A stretch of DNA of 46,663 nucleotides from NCBI GenBank assembly GCA_035555315.1, contig DATMGU010000013.1:1-46663 (forward strand), written 5' to 3'. Origin of the DNA: DATMGU01 sp035555315. GTDB taxonomy: Bacteria > Pseudomonadota > Alphaproteobacteria > ATCC43930 > CGMCC-115725. Positions 29,582-38,685 of the stretch are shown here, in pieces (position 1 is the stretch's first letter; each line of letters starts with the position of its first letter). The notes under the pieces are model-generated. The model did not search any database and was not told where the DNA came from. It was given only the letters and a program-made list of their open reading frames with translations. The position numbers and the translations under genes were made by a program.

Positions 29582-32422
29582 CTAGCCGACGACCTTGTGC
29601 AAGGCCGCCGATAGTTTCGCCAGGCCGTCCTGCAGATCGCTCGGCAAATGGACCCGCAGCGCGCGCCGGCCCCGTTCGATCAGGACATCCAGGTCACCCC
29701 GGGCCTGGGCCGCCTTCACCGTGCCAAAACTGTATTTATGGCCTGGTACCGGCAGATCGGTCGCATCGTCGCAGGTGATCTGAAGGAACACCCCGGTGTT
29801 CGGGCCGCCCTTATAGGCCTGGCCGGTCGAATGCAGGAAGCGGGGTCCGAAACCCACCACGGTCGCGACGCGCTTGGTGTCGCGGATCGCCAGCCGCAAT
29901 TGCTGCATGACCTCGATCGTCGCCGGTTCACGGGGGATATAGGCCAGCAGCGCGGCGTAATCGCCGGGCTTCAGCCGGCCGAGATGCGCGCGCAGCACAT
30001 CTTCGAGGCTACCGCCGCCGAGGGCCGCCGCGTTCTTCGGATCGGCGAACAGCTTGATGCCGTCGATCGTCAGGAACGGCGTTTCGGGCGGCAGCGTACC
30101 GCTCGCATCATAGCCGTCTGTCAGCTTGCGCGTGGCGATCTTGCTGGCCTCGACATCCGGCTGATCGAACGGGTTGATCTTGATGATCGATCCGGCGACG
30201 GCGGTGGCGATCTCCCAGCGGAAGAACTCCTGGCCCAGTTGCATCCGGTCGCCGACGGTGATCCGCACCACCGGATGACCGGCCTGTTCCAGAGCGGCGA
30301 TGGCGCTCTCCTGCGCCGCGTCGACCCGTCCGGCGAGCGTCAGATAGACGAACAGGCGGTCGTCGCCATAAACGCTGGGCGGGCCGACCGGCTCGGCATC
30401 GACCGGGATCAGGCCCTTGCCCTGCTTGCCGGTGGATTCGGCGATCAGCTGTTCGGCCCAGGCACCGAAATCATCCAGGTCGGTCGATGCGACGACCGTC
30501 ACCTTGTTGCGGCCCTGCTGTTCGGCGACACCCATGATCGTGCCGAGCAGCACCCCCGGATTGCCCAGCGGCGGGACCGTGGCACCGCAGCTATGCGCCA
30601 TGATCTGCGTGGCGGTCAGGAACTTCTCGACATCGATGCCCATCGCCGCCGCCGGCACCATGCCGAAATTCGACAGCACCGAATAGCGGCCGCCGATGCT
30701 GGGCAGGCCGTAATAGATGTGGCGGAACTGGTCTGCCTCGGCGACCTGCTGCATATGCGAGCCGGGATCGGTGATCGCGACGAAGTGGCGCCCCACGGCG
30801 GCGGCGCCGACCACGGCCTTCATCCGCTCGAAGAAATAGCCGTCCAGAATATTGGGTTCCAGCGTGCCGCCGGATTTGCTCGATACGATGACCAATGTCT
30901 TGGCGAGGTCGATCTTGGCTTCGAACGTCTTGATCTGGCTCGGGTCCGTGGAATCCAGCACATGCAGGCTGGGATGCCCGTCGATCCGTCCGAAGGTGCC
31001 CGCCATGACCTCGGGTCCGAGGCTCGATCCGCCCATGCCGACCAGAAGGACGTGCTTGAACCCGTCCTTGACCAATTCCTCGCTCAGGCTGCGCAGCTCG
31101 TCGATATGGGCGAGGCCGGCCTCGACGACGTCGAGCCAGCCGAGCCATTTCGCCTCGTCCTTGCCGGACCAGAGCGTGGCGTCCTTCTGCCACAGCCGGC
31201 GTAGGTGACCCTCGCCGCGCCACGCCTCCAGGGAAGCATCCACCGCCTTCTGCAACGTCTCGGGGAGTTTCCAGCTCAGGCTGTTGAGCTGCGAACCCAA
31301 CAGCTTCACGCGCTTACCTTCGACCGCGGCGAGCAGCTTGTCGGCGGCATCGGCGAAGAGTTGAACGCCGTCCTTGAGCAGCTTGTCGGTGACTTGTTTC
31401 AGCGGGATGCCGAGCGGTTCCAGCGACGCCATCACCCGGTCGGCGTCGTCGAGATTTTCCTCGATCGTCGCGCGCACGACGCCGTGGTCCCGGAATGCAT
31501 CCATGGTGGCGGGCGGCATGGTGTTGACCGTGTCGGGGCCGATCAACTCCTCCACATAGAGCACGTCGCGGAAGGCCGGGTTCTTGGTCCCGGTGCTGGC
31601 CCACAGCAGCCGCTGCGACCGGGCGCCCTTGCCGGCGAGCTTGGCCCAGCGGTCGCCGGAGAAGAGTTGCTTGTAACGCTGATAGGTCTGCTTAGCGTTG
31701 GCGATGGCGACCTTGCCGATCAGACCCTGCAGCTTGGTCTTCTCGGTGGGATCGGTCGTCGCGGCGATCCGTTTGTCCAGAATGCCGTCGATGGCGCTGT
31801 CGATGCGGCTGATGAAGAAGCTGGCGACGCTGGCCAGCTTCGAGATGTCGTAGCCGTTCGCGGCGCGGGCCTCCAGCCCCTCCAGATAGGCATGCGCCAC
31901 ATCGACATAGGCCTGCTGCGCGAACAGCAGGGTGACGTTGACGTTGATGCCGTCGGTGATCAGCTGGCGGATCGCCGGGATACCCTCCGGGGTCGCCGGA
32001 ACCTTGATCATCAGGTTCGGTCGGGCCACGCGGTGCCAGAACCGGCGGCCCTCCTCGATCGTGCCGGCGGTATCGAGCGCCAGATAGGGCGAGACCTCGA
32101 GGCTGATATAGCCGTCATAGCCGTCCGTCTCGTCGTAGACCGGCCGCAGCGCATCGGCGGCGTGCTGGATGTCCTCGATCGCGATCGCCTCGTAGAGGGC
32201 GATCGTGCTCTGCGGCGCCGTCGCCTGCAGCTGCTTCAGCGCCTCGTCGTAATCGGCGCCGCCGCCGATCGCCTTTTCGAAGATCGCCGGGTTGGAGGTC
32301 ATGCCCTTCAACCCGTCGCGCTCGATCAGGGTCTGCAATTCGCCGCTTGTCAGCAGTTGGCGGCTGATGAAATCCAGCCAGACCGACTGCTTTTCGGTCT
32401 CTAGCGCCTTCAATGGATTCAT
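29582..32422 (-). CDS. tal-pgi: Bifunctional transaldolase / glucose-6-phosphate isomerase
   Basis: A 946-residue fusion of two pathway enzymes. Residues about 1-370 are transaldolase: GMTSNPAIFEKAI, then LMIKVPATPEG with the Schiff-base Lys140, and QRLLWASTGTKNP. Residues about 390-946 are phosphoglucose isomerase: LLVGMGGSSLGPEV, VIVSSKSGGTLEPNIL, and a C-terminal FGTVKAAQARGDLDVLIERGRR. The joint action connects sedoheptulose/erythrose recycling to glucose 6-phosphate and suits cyclic operation of the pentose-phosphate pathway. The same fusion is known from acetic acid bacteria and relatives. The ATG overlaps the tkt stop (ATGA); the frame extends upstream, but only inside tkt. Confidence 0.96.
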   Translation of the reverse strand: MNPLKALETEKQSVWLDFISRQLLTSGELQTLIERDGLKGMTSNPAIFEKAIGGGADYDEALKQLQATAPQSTIALYEAIAIEDIQHAADALRPVYDETDGYDGYISLEVSPYLALDTAGTIEEGRRFWHRVARPNLMIKVPATPEGIPAIRQLITDGINVNVTLLFAQQAYVDVAHAYLEGLEARAANGYDISKLASVASFFISRIDSAIDGILDKRIAATTDPTEKTKLQGLIGKVAIANAKQTYQRYKQLFSGDRWAKLAGKGARSQRLLWASTGTKNPAFRDVLYVEELIGPDTVNTMPPATMDAFRDHGVVRATIEENLDDADRVMASLEPLGIPLKQVTDKLLKDGVQLFADAADKLLAAVEGKRVKLLGSQLNSLSWKLPETLQKAVDASLEAWRGEGHLRRLWQKDATLWSGKDEAKWLGWLDVVEAGLAHIDELRSLSEELVKDGFKHVLLVGMGGSSLGPEVMAGTFGRIDGHPSLHVLDSTDPSQIKTFEAKIDLAKTLVIVSSKSGGTLEPNILDGYFFERMKAVVGAAAVGRHFVAITDPGSHMQQVAEADQFRHIYYGLPSIGGRYSVLSNFGMVPAAAMGIDVEKFLTATQIMAHSCGATVPPLGNPGVLLGTIMGVAEQQGRNKVTVVASTDLDDFGAWAEQLIAESTGKQGKGLIPVDAEPVGPPSVYGDDRLFVYLTLAGRVDAAQESAIAALEQAGHPVVRITVGDRMQLGQEFFRWEIATAVAGSIIKINPFDQPDVEASKIATRKLTDGYDASGTLPPETPFLTIDGIKLFADPKNAAALGGGSLEDVLRAHLGRLKPGDYAALLAYIPREPATIEVMQQLRLAIRDTKRVATVVGFGPRFLHSTGQAYKGGPNTGVFLQITCDDATDLPVPGHKYSFGTVKAAQARGDLDVLIERGRRALRVHLPSDLQDGLAKLSAALHKVVG

Positions 32423-34518
32423 GACTGCTGCTCCTTGACCCGGGCGAGTTGCGCCTTGGCCGTGGCCAAGACCTTGTCGGTGGTGAACCCGAATTTCACC
32501 AGCAGATCCTTCAACGGTGCCGAAGAACCGAATGTGCTCATGCCGATACGCGCGCCTTGCATGCCGGCATAGCGCTCCCAGCCAAAGGTCGCGGCCTGCT
32601 CGACCGACACGCGGGCGGTGACCGAAGCGGGCAGCACCGACGCGCGATAGGCGTCGGATTGCTGCTCGAACAGCTCCCACGACGGCAGGCTGACCACCCG
32701 GGCCTTGACGCCTTCGGCGGCCAGCGCCTCGAAGGCCTCGACGCAGAGCTGCACCTCGCTGCCGGTGCCGATCAAGATCACGTCCGGCTTGCCGTCCGGC
32801 GGATCCGCCAGCACATAGCCGCCCTTGGCGACACCCTCGGCGGAAGCGTACTTGGATCGGTCGAGGGTCGGCAAGGCTTGCCGGCTGAGGATCAGCGACA
32901 CCGGGTGATGTTGCAGCCCGGCGATGACGCGCCAGCACGCCACGACCTCGTTGGCATCGGCTGGCCGCAGGGTGATCATGCCCGGTACCGATCGCAAGGC
33001 GGCCAGTTGTTCGACCGGCTGGTGGGTCGGGCCATCCTCGCCGACGCCGATCGAATCATGCGTGAAGATATAGACGACCGGCAGCTCCATCAGCGCGCTG
33101 AGCCGCAACGCCGGCTTGAGATAGTCGCAGAAGATCAGGAAGCCGGAGCCATAGGGCCGCAGCTTGCTCAGCGACATGCCGTTCAACAGCGCCGCCATGG
33201 CGTGTTCGCGGATGCCGAAATGGAAATTGCGCCCGCCCGGTTGCCCCGGTTCGAAATCGCCGGCGCCGTCGAAGGTGAGGCGGGTCTTGGTCGATGGCGC
33301 CAGATCGGCCGAGCCGCCCAGCAGCCACGGATAATGCGGCGCCAACACGTTCAGCACCTTGGCCGAGGAGTCCCGGCTGGCGATACCCTTGGCATCGGCC
33401 GGGAAACTCGGCAGATCCGCGTCCCAACCCTTGGGCAATTCGCGCCGCTGCATCCGATCCAACTCATCGGCGAGCTCCGGATATTGGCGCCGGTAGACCG
33501 AGAGCTTCTCATGCCAGGCGGCACTCGCCTCGGCGCCGCGCCGGCCGAGCCCGTTCCGGATATGCTCGTAGACGCCGTCCGGGACCAGGAACTTCGCATC
33601 CTCCGGCCAGCCATAGGCGCGCTTGGCAAGCTTGATCTCGGCCTCGCCGAGCGGCTCGCCATGGGCCTCCTTGGTGTCCTGCTTGTTGGGCGCCCCGAAG
33701 CCGATATGGCTGCTGACGATGATCATCGTCGGCCGGTCGAGCGTCTGTTTGAAAGAGTCGATCGCCTCGGCGAATTTCGCCGTGTCGTTGGCGTCGCTGA
33801 CCCGGATGACGTGCCAGCCATAGGCCAGGAACCGCGCCGCGACGTCCTCATCGAAGGTAAGGTCGGTCTTGCCTTCGATCGTGATGCGGTTGCTGTCGTA
33901 GATCCAGCACAGGTTGGCGAGCTTCAGATGGCCGGCGATGGAGGCGGCCTCGCTCGACACCCCCTCCATCATGTCGCCATCGCCGCACAGCGCGTAGACC
34001 GAATACTCGAACAGGTCGAAGCCGGGCTTGTTGAAATGCTGGGCGAGCCAGCGTTCGGCGATCGCCATCCCGACGCTGGTCGCGACACCCTGACCCAGCG
34101 GGCCGGTCGTGGTCTCGACGCCCGTGGTCCAGCGATATTCCGGATGTCCCGGGCATTTGCTGTCCAGCTGGCGGAAATGCTTGATGTCGTCGAGCGTCAC
34201 CGCCGTGCGGCCGACCTGCTCGTATTTCTCGTCGACCGCCTTGACATCGGCCAGGTGCAACATCGAGTAGAGCAGCATCGAGGCATGGCCGACCGACAGG
34301 ACGAACCGGTCGCGACCCGGCCAGATCGGGTCCGCGGGATCGAACATCAGGAACCGCTGCCACAGGGTGTACACCACCGGCGCCATGGCCATCGGCGTGC
34401 CGGGATGGCCCGAATTCGCCTGCTGCACCGCGTCCATCGCCAGGGTGCGGATGGTGTTGATGGTCTTAAGGTCGATCGGCTGCTGCTCGATCGTTTGCGG
34501 GATCGTCTCGGCTGTCAT
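32419..34518 (-). CDS. tkt: Transketolase
   Basis: Thiamine-diphosphate enzyme moving two-carbon units between sugar phosphates. It has 699 residues, typical length. MDAVQQANSGHPGTPMAMAP is the N-terminal family pattern. ALCGDGDMMEGVSSEAASIAGH is the ThDP/metal-binding GDG motif. THDSIGVGEDGPTHQPVEQLA is the conserved pyrimidine-domain signature. It is the first of the overlapping pentose-phosphate genes and is followed by tal-pgi with a 4-base overlap. A 144-base gap separates it from the glucoamylase gene upstream and may carry its promoter. Confidence 0.97.
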   Translation of the reverse strand: MTAETIPQTIEQQPIDLKTINTIRTLAMDAVQQANSGHPGTPMAMAPVVYTLWQRFLMFDPADPIWPGRDRFVLSVGHASMLLYSMLHLADVKAVDEKYEQVGRTAVTLDDIKHFRQLDSKCPGHPEYRWTTGVETTTGPLGQGVATSVGMAIAERWLAQHFNKPGFDLFEYSVYALCGDGDMMEGVSSEAASIAGHLKLANLCWIYDSNRITIEGKTDLTFDEDVAARFLAYGWHVIRVSDANDTAKFAEAIDSFKQTLDRPTMIIVSSHIGFGAPNKQDTKEAHGEPLGEAEIKLAKRAYGWPEDAKFLVPDGVYEHIRNGLGRRGAEASAAWHEKLSVYRRQYPELADELDRMQRRELPKGWDADLPSFPADAKGIASRDSSAKVLNVLAPHYPWLLGGSADLAPSTKTRLTFDGAGDFEPGQPGGRNFHFGIREHAMAALLNGMSLSKLRPYGSGFLIFCDYLKPALRLSALMELPVVYIFTHDSIGVGEDGPTHQPVEQLAALRSVPGMITLRPADANEVVACWRVIAGLQHHPVSLILSRQALPTLDRSKYASAEGVAKGGYVLADPPDGKPDVILIGTGSEVQLCVEAFEALAAEGVKARVVSLPSWELFEQQSDAYRASVLPASVTARVSVEQAATFGWERYAGMQGARIGMSTFGSSAPLKDLLVKFGFTTDKVLATAKAQLARVKEQQS

Positions 34519-34662
34519 GGCACGCTGTGCTCCACTACGCGGGTCCGAACGCCAAACGAGTGGCGCCGGGTCGGATCGAAAACCCAGGTCCAGAGCGGTA
34601 TCCCGTCATGGGAACGCTCAGGGTCGAGTATAGCGCCAATCGGTGAGCGCCGGATGACAGTC
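34519..34662 (-). promoter_or_regulatory. Gap upstream of tkt with a -10-like box and a hairpin
   Basis: On the minus strand, TATACT (34632-34627) resembles a -10 box, without a good -35 that I can find. A hairpin with arms GAGCG..TCCC and GGGA..CGCTC (34593-34619) lies between it and the tkt start. This could be an internal promoter separating the pentose-phosphate genes from glucoamylase. Confidence 0.3.
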
Positions 34663-37146
34663 TCACTCGATCGTCACCGAATAGTCAGCTCCCTCCCACG
34701 TGTGCGCCGCATGCCATCGAAACGTGAAGATGACCTGGGTACCCACCGGTAGCGCCTCGGTCGGCAGATCGGCGATATGCGTGCCGAGGCCTGTCGCTAT
34801 CGTGTCGCAATCCGTGGTGGTGGTCCAATGATCGATGCTCCAATGCACGGTGGCACTGGCGAGCACTTCGATGCGAAACGCCCGGCCGTGCGAAATGGTT
34901 CGTCGTTTCGCCGAGAAACTCCACAAGGCGAGGCGCGGTGTCACCCGGTCGACCTGATAGCGCTGCACCGTTTGCGGCGGCATGTCGAAGACCCGCCCGT
35001 CGCGCAGCGAGCGCAGCAGCTTGATGTGTTCGGCATGGGCCCAAACCAGCGGCATGGCGGAGCCGGTCGGTCGGCCGAAGAACAATTCGCGCTCCGGTAT
35101 GTCGGGGCCGTCCCAGATCTGCTCGGGCAGCATCCCGCCGGGATTCGCCGAGGCTTCGAGCGTGGCCAGCAATGCCCGGGCGACCGTGTCGCGGCCCGCC
35201 GCCAATTCGTAATGCGCCCGCTCCCCGGTCAGCAGCGGCCAGGCCCGGCCGATGCCGGTGCCGTCGAACGGCGACCCGTCGGGATGTTCACCATAGCCGT
35301 CGCCTGTGTAGCGGCGCCAATACGGCCCGGCCGGCGTCTCCAGCTTCAGCCGCGCATCGATCGCCGTCACCGTGTCGCGCAGGCGCGGATCGTCGGCCGC
35401 GCGCAGGCCGAACCGGACGAGTGCCAGCGCGTCGGGGCTGATGATCTGGGCGGCGGGGGCGACGCTGTCCGCCGGCGGCCGGTTCTTGATCGGCACGAAC
35501 CCGTCGATCGGCGATGCGGCATCGGCCGTATCCGGCGACGCGATCCGCACATAATAGCCGTCGATCCCAAGGTCTTGGGCAAGCTCGGTGCCGCTCACAT
35601 ACATCCACCGTTCGATATCGGCGTTCCAGCAATCCGCGGTTTCGCGCAGATGCAGAGCTATATCGGGTGCGTGGTTCAGTTCCGCCAGATCGGCCGCGAC
35701 GAGCAGCCCGGCGATCTCGACCGCGATGGTGAAGGGCGAGAACCCGCCATCTTCCTCCCAGCGGTCCTGGCCGGTCACCGGCCCGTTGCGGATGATGAAC
35801 GCTGCCGCGTCGCGTACCATCGGCCAGTATCGCGTCATGTCCCCCGGGCCGAGTGCCCCGCAGCGCTGGGCCAGATCGACCAGCAGGATCGGAAAGGCGC
35901 TTTCGTCCAGCTGGATGCCGGTCCAATAGGGCGTGCCGTCCAGCCAGCTGTTCTGCGGCCAGCCGCCATCCGGTTCCTGGGTCGCCTGCAGGTAGTTCAG
36001 CACCCGCCGCGCATCGTCCAAGGCACCGGCGGCGAGGAAACCGCCCGCTGTCTCGACGAGGTCGCGCGGCCAGACCAGGTGATAGCCGCCCAGATCCTCG
36101 TCGCCCTTGTTGAAGCCCCAGGGGATCGACAGGCTGGCGATCACGCCGCCCGGAAAGGAGTCGGCGGCATGACTGCGCAGCACGGCGGTGCTGATCCGGT
36201 AGAGGCCGTCCTCGGCCGTGGTGTCGCCCTTGGCTGGTTGGTCCAACGCCAGCAGCGGTGCCTGCCAGGCGCGCCAGCCGGCGACATATCCCGCCAATGC
36301 CGCGTCGAACCCGTCCTGCAGGCTGGCGATCGCCCGGTGGCCTGCTTCCGATGGCTGCCGGCCGAAGCCCAGCGCCAACACCACGCCATCGGCCGCCGCG
36401 GCGATGTCGATCTCGGCGATCATCGCGACATTGCCGTGCTCGGCCCGCGACCAGGTGTTCATCAGCTGGCGGTTGGCCTCGAGTTCCCTCCAGCCATCGG
36501 TTTCGCCGACGAAGCCGACCGATCGGGTCACCCAACCGGCCGAGGACGCCAGCGCCAGGGCCGCGGCGCCACCCTGCGCGAACAGCATGCCGATGCCCTT
36601 CTGATCGGCGACCCAGGCGGTATTGTCGGCGCCCGCATTGACCAGATGCGGGGCGATCAGCGCATAGAGGCGATAATCCCGCACCGTGCCGCGCAGGGCG
36701 GTAAAGGTGACGTGCTGCAGCACGACATCGCGCATCGGATCCGTCACGACCCGCTTGTCGATCCGATACCGCTCGGTGGTGTTGGTCAGATGAAACGCCG
36801 GCGCCCCTGGCGCCAAATAGCGTACCGCGTGATCCGCGTCGCGTTTTTCCTCGGACAGGAAATCGAGCCCGGAGGTGACGATCAAGCCCATGTCGCGGAT
36901 GCAGGCCTGGTCGACGCGCGGGTAATATACCTCGTTCAGGATGCCGTGGCTGAGCGTGAACCAGACGCGACTGAGCGAGCCCGGTGCCGTGCCGACCCCG
37001 GTTTTGGCGCTCGACGTCCAGCGCGGCTCGATCCCCGGCGCACCGGGTGCCAGCTTTCCCGACGGGACCCGGCCGCGCATATCCTGGGTGCCAAGGCTCG
37101 GCCGCAGCGATACGAGCGGGGTTTTCGCGGGCGTCATGTCATTCAT
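34663..37146 (-). CDS. GH15 glucoamylase (glucan 1,4-alpha-glucosidase)
   Basis: Releases beta-glucose from the ends of alpha-glucans. It has 827 residues. The N-terminal beta-sandwich domain begins PGIEPRWTSSAKTGVGTA and has SRVWFTLSHGILNEVYYPRVD, as in bacterial glucoamylases and glucodextranases. The (alpha/alpha)6 catalytic domain has RDLVETAGGFLAAG, QRCG, and DRWEEDGGFSPFTIAVEIAGL with the likely acid Glu. LPEQIWDG carries the likely base Glu, and RPTGSAMPLVWAHAEH follows. No signal peptide is visible, suggesting action on internal glycogen or maltodextrin. Start uncertain: ATG 37146 has a weak GGAAAC; 37137 and 37263 are alternatives. It could be the first gene of the pentose-phosphate operon. 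Confidence 0.9.
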   Translation of the reverse strand: MNDMTPAKTPLVSLRPSLGTQDMRGRVPSGKLAPGAPGIEPRWTSSAKTGVGTAPGSLSRVWFTLSHGILNEVYYPRVDQACIRDMGLIVTSGLDFLSEEKRDADHAVRYLAPGAPAFHLTNTTERYRIDKRVVTDPMRDVVLQHVTFTALRGTVRDYRLYALIAPHLVNAGADNTAWVADQKGIGMLFAQGGAAALALASSAGWVTRSVGFVGETDGWRELEANRQLMNTWSRAEHGNVAMIAEIDIAAAADGVVLALGFGRQPSEAGHRAIASLQDGFDAALAGYVAGWRAWQAPLLALDQPAKGDTTAEDGLYRISTAVLRSHAADSFPGGVIASLSIPWGFNKGDEDLGGYHLVWPRDLVETAGGFLAAGALDDARRVLNYLQATQEPDGGWPQNSWLDGTPYWTGIQLDESAFPILLVDLAQRCGALGPGDMTRYWPMVRDAAAFIIRNGPVTGQDRWEEDGGFSPFTIAVEIAGLLVAADLAELNHAPDIALHLRETADCWNADIERWMYVSGTELAQDLGIDGYYVRIASPDTADAASPIDGFVPIKNRPPADSVAPAAQIISPDALALVRFGLRAADDPRLRDTVTAIDARLKLETPAGPYWRRYTGDGYGEHPDGSPFDGTGIGRAWPLLTGERAHYELAAGRDTVARALLATLEASANPGGMLPEQIWDGPDIPERELFFGRPTGSAMPLVWAHAEHIKLLRSLRDGRVFDMPPQTVQRYQVDRVTPRLALWSFSAKRRTISHGRAFRIEVLASATVHWSIDHWTTTTDCDTIATGLGTHIADLPTEALPVGTQVIFTFRWHAAHTWEGADYSVTIE

Positions 37147-37356
37147 CGCCAAGACGTTTCCACGCTGCTGCCGGGACCCCATCAAAAAAGCCGCTTGGGT
37201 AGAGGTAGCGTCTGTTGACGGCTTTTGCCACCCCGGCGGCTGCGTCGGGCGTGGCATCGTCATGGCTTGGCACGGTTTTTCGCTATTGTTGAAGGCCCCG
37301 CGCGGAGGGTAGCCTGCGCTCCTTACAGTTTTGTCGCCTGGCGCGGAGATTTATCG
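37147..37356. other. Divergent intergenic region, glucoamylase / amidohydrolase
   Basis: About 210 bases that should hold promoters in both directions. The glucoamylase frame remains open to 37263, so part may be coding if a longer start is used. I see no strong inverted repeat or consensus promoter. GCGGAGAT (37343-37350) is the SD of the amidohydrolase. Confidence 0.4.
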
Positions 37357-38532
37357 ATGCCGATCAACAATCGCATTGCGGCGTTCCATCCCGAGATCAC
37401 GGCGTGGCGCCGTGCGCTGCATGCCCATCCCGAGATCTGCTACGAAGAGAAGTGGACGTCCGACTTCGTCGCGAAGAAGCTCGAGGAATTCGGCATCGAG
37501 GTGCATCGCGGTCTGGCCGGAACCGGTGTCGTCGGCACGCTGAAGGGCAATCGTCCGGGCAAGGCCGCGATCGGTCTGCGCGCCGACATGGACGCCTTGC
37601 CGATGACCGAGAAGAACACCTTCGACCACGCCTCCCAGATCCCGGGCCGGATGCATGCCTGCGGTCATGACGGGCACACGGCGATGCTGCTGGGGGCGGC
37701 GAAATACCTCGCCGAGACGCGCAACTTCGCCGGCACGGTGCAGTTCATCTTCCAGCCGGCCGAGGAAGGCGGGGCAGGCGCCCGTAAGATGATCGAGGAG
37801 GGGCTGTTCGAGAAGTTCCCGGTCGATGCCGTGTTCGGCATGCACAACTGGCCGGGGGTTCCGGTCGGCACGATGTCGGGCACCGTCGGTCCGATCATGG
37901 CCGCCACGGATACCTTCGAGATCACCGTGCATGGCAAGGGCGGCCACGCCGCCCATCCGGAAAAGGCGGTCGATCCGATCGTCATCGGCGCCCAGCTGGT
38001 GACCGCCTTGCAGTCGATCGCCAGCCGCCAGGTCGATCCGATCAAGAACGCGGTGGTCAGCATCACCCAGTTTCACGCGGGCTCGGCCTATAACGTCATT
38101 CCCGATGACGTGGTCCTGCGCGGCACGATCCGGACCTTCGATCCCGATGTGCGCAAGCTGGTCGAAACCTCCATGAAGCAGATCTGCGAAGGCATCTGCG
38201 CCGGCATGGGCGGCTCCGTCACGGTCGAGCATCGGCCGGGATACCCCGCGACCGTCAATAGCGCGCGGGAGACCGAGGTGGCCCTGGGCATCGCCGAACG
38301 GCTGCTCGGCGCCGGCAACGTCGATCGGGCGCCCCAGGCCTCGATGGGCGGCGAGGATTTCGCCTATATGCTGCAGGTCAAGCCGGGCGCCTATCTGCGC
38401 ATCGGCAACGGCCCCGATACCGAAGGCCGCAAGCTGCACCAGACCAATTACGACTTCAACGACGAGGTCTTGCCGATCGGTGCCAGCTATTGGGCGCAGC
38501 TCGTCGAGCAGACCCTGACCAGCGAGGCCTAA
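37357..38532 (+). CDS. M20-family amidohydrolase (hippurate/N-acyl-amino acid hydrolase type)
   Basis: Metal-dependent hydrolase removing acyl groups from N-acylated amino acids or similar amides; probably cytosolic, as there is no signal peptide. It has 391 residues, the usual length. RRALHAHPEICYEE is the family start. Metal ligands lie in RADMDALPMTE, HACGHDGHTAMLLGAA, QPAEEGGAGA and MHNWPG, and the last histidine is in the C-terminal GRKLHQTNYDFND. GGHAAHPEKAVDPI is the dimerisation-domain histidine loop. The ATG at 37357 has SD CGGAGA. Related enzymes include hippurate hydrolase, indole-acetyl-amino acid hydrolase and diaminopimelate deacetylase, so the substrate is open. Confidence 0.92.
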   Translation: MPINNRIAAFHPEITAWRRALHAHPEICYEEKWTSDFVAKKLEEFGIEVHRGLAGTGVVGTLKGNRPGKAAIGLRADMDALPMTEKNTFDHASQIPGRMHACGHDGHTAMLLGAAKYLAETRNFAGTVQFIFQPAEEGGAGARKMIEEGLFEKFPVDAVFGMHNWPGVPVGTMSGTVGPIMAATDTFEITVHGKGGHAAHPEKAVDPIVIGAQLVTALQSIASRQVDPIKNAVVSITQFHAGSAYNVIPDDVVLRGTIRTFDPDVRKLVETSMKQICEGICAGMGGSVTVEHRPGYPATVNSARETEVALGIAERLLGAGNVDRAPQASMGGEDFAYMLQVKPGAYLRIGNGPDTEGRKLHQTNYDFNDEVLPIGASYWAQLVEQTLTSEA

Positions 38533-38616
38533 GAGGCCGTTTGAGAATGCGGCGGCGGAGGGCCGGCGCGGAAAAGACCCGCTGGACTGACCCGACCGCG
38601 TTCTCAAACGGCCTCT
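38532..38616. repeat. Full copy of a dispersed palindromic repeat (REP/MITE-like)
   Basis: Arms of 21 bases, 38532-38552 and 38596-38616, are complementary with a single T/G wobble; the core of the left arm is GAGGCCGTTTGAGAA (38533-38547). About 43 GC-rich bases separate them. It starts at the last base of the amidohydrolase stop. Its right half is repeated at 20440-20472, so it is a dispersed element. No transposase is present. Confidence 0.85.
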
Positions 38617-38625
38617 AAGCAGGCT

Positions 38626-38660
38626 TGGCCACAAGGTCGAGCGCCTCGATCTTGTGGCCA
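38626..38660. terminator. Long hairpin between convergent genes
   Basis: Bases 38626-38641 (TGGCCACAAGGTCGAG) pair with 38645-38660 over 16 positions with one G/T wobble, around the 3-base loop CGC. It stands between the stops of the amidohydrolase (+) and SDR (-) genes. There is no T run on either side, so bidirectional termination or mRNA 3'-end protection is inferred from position and stem strength. Confidence 0.6.
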
Positions 38661-38685
38661 TACCCTTTCGAAGATTTTCGCTGGT

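Noticed and set aside
34777..37218. An 813-codon open frame antisense to glucoamylase, and a 767-codon frame antisense to tkt (32449-34752)
   Set aside because: Both lie wholly opposite strongly supported enzymes and show no protein-like features.
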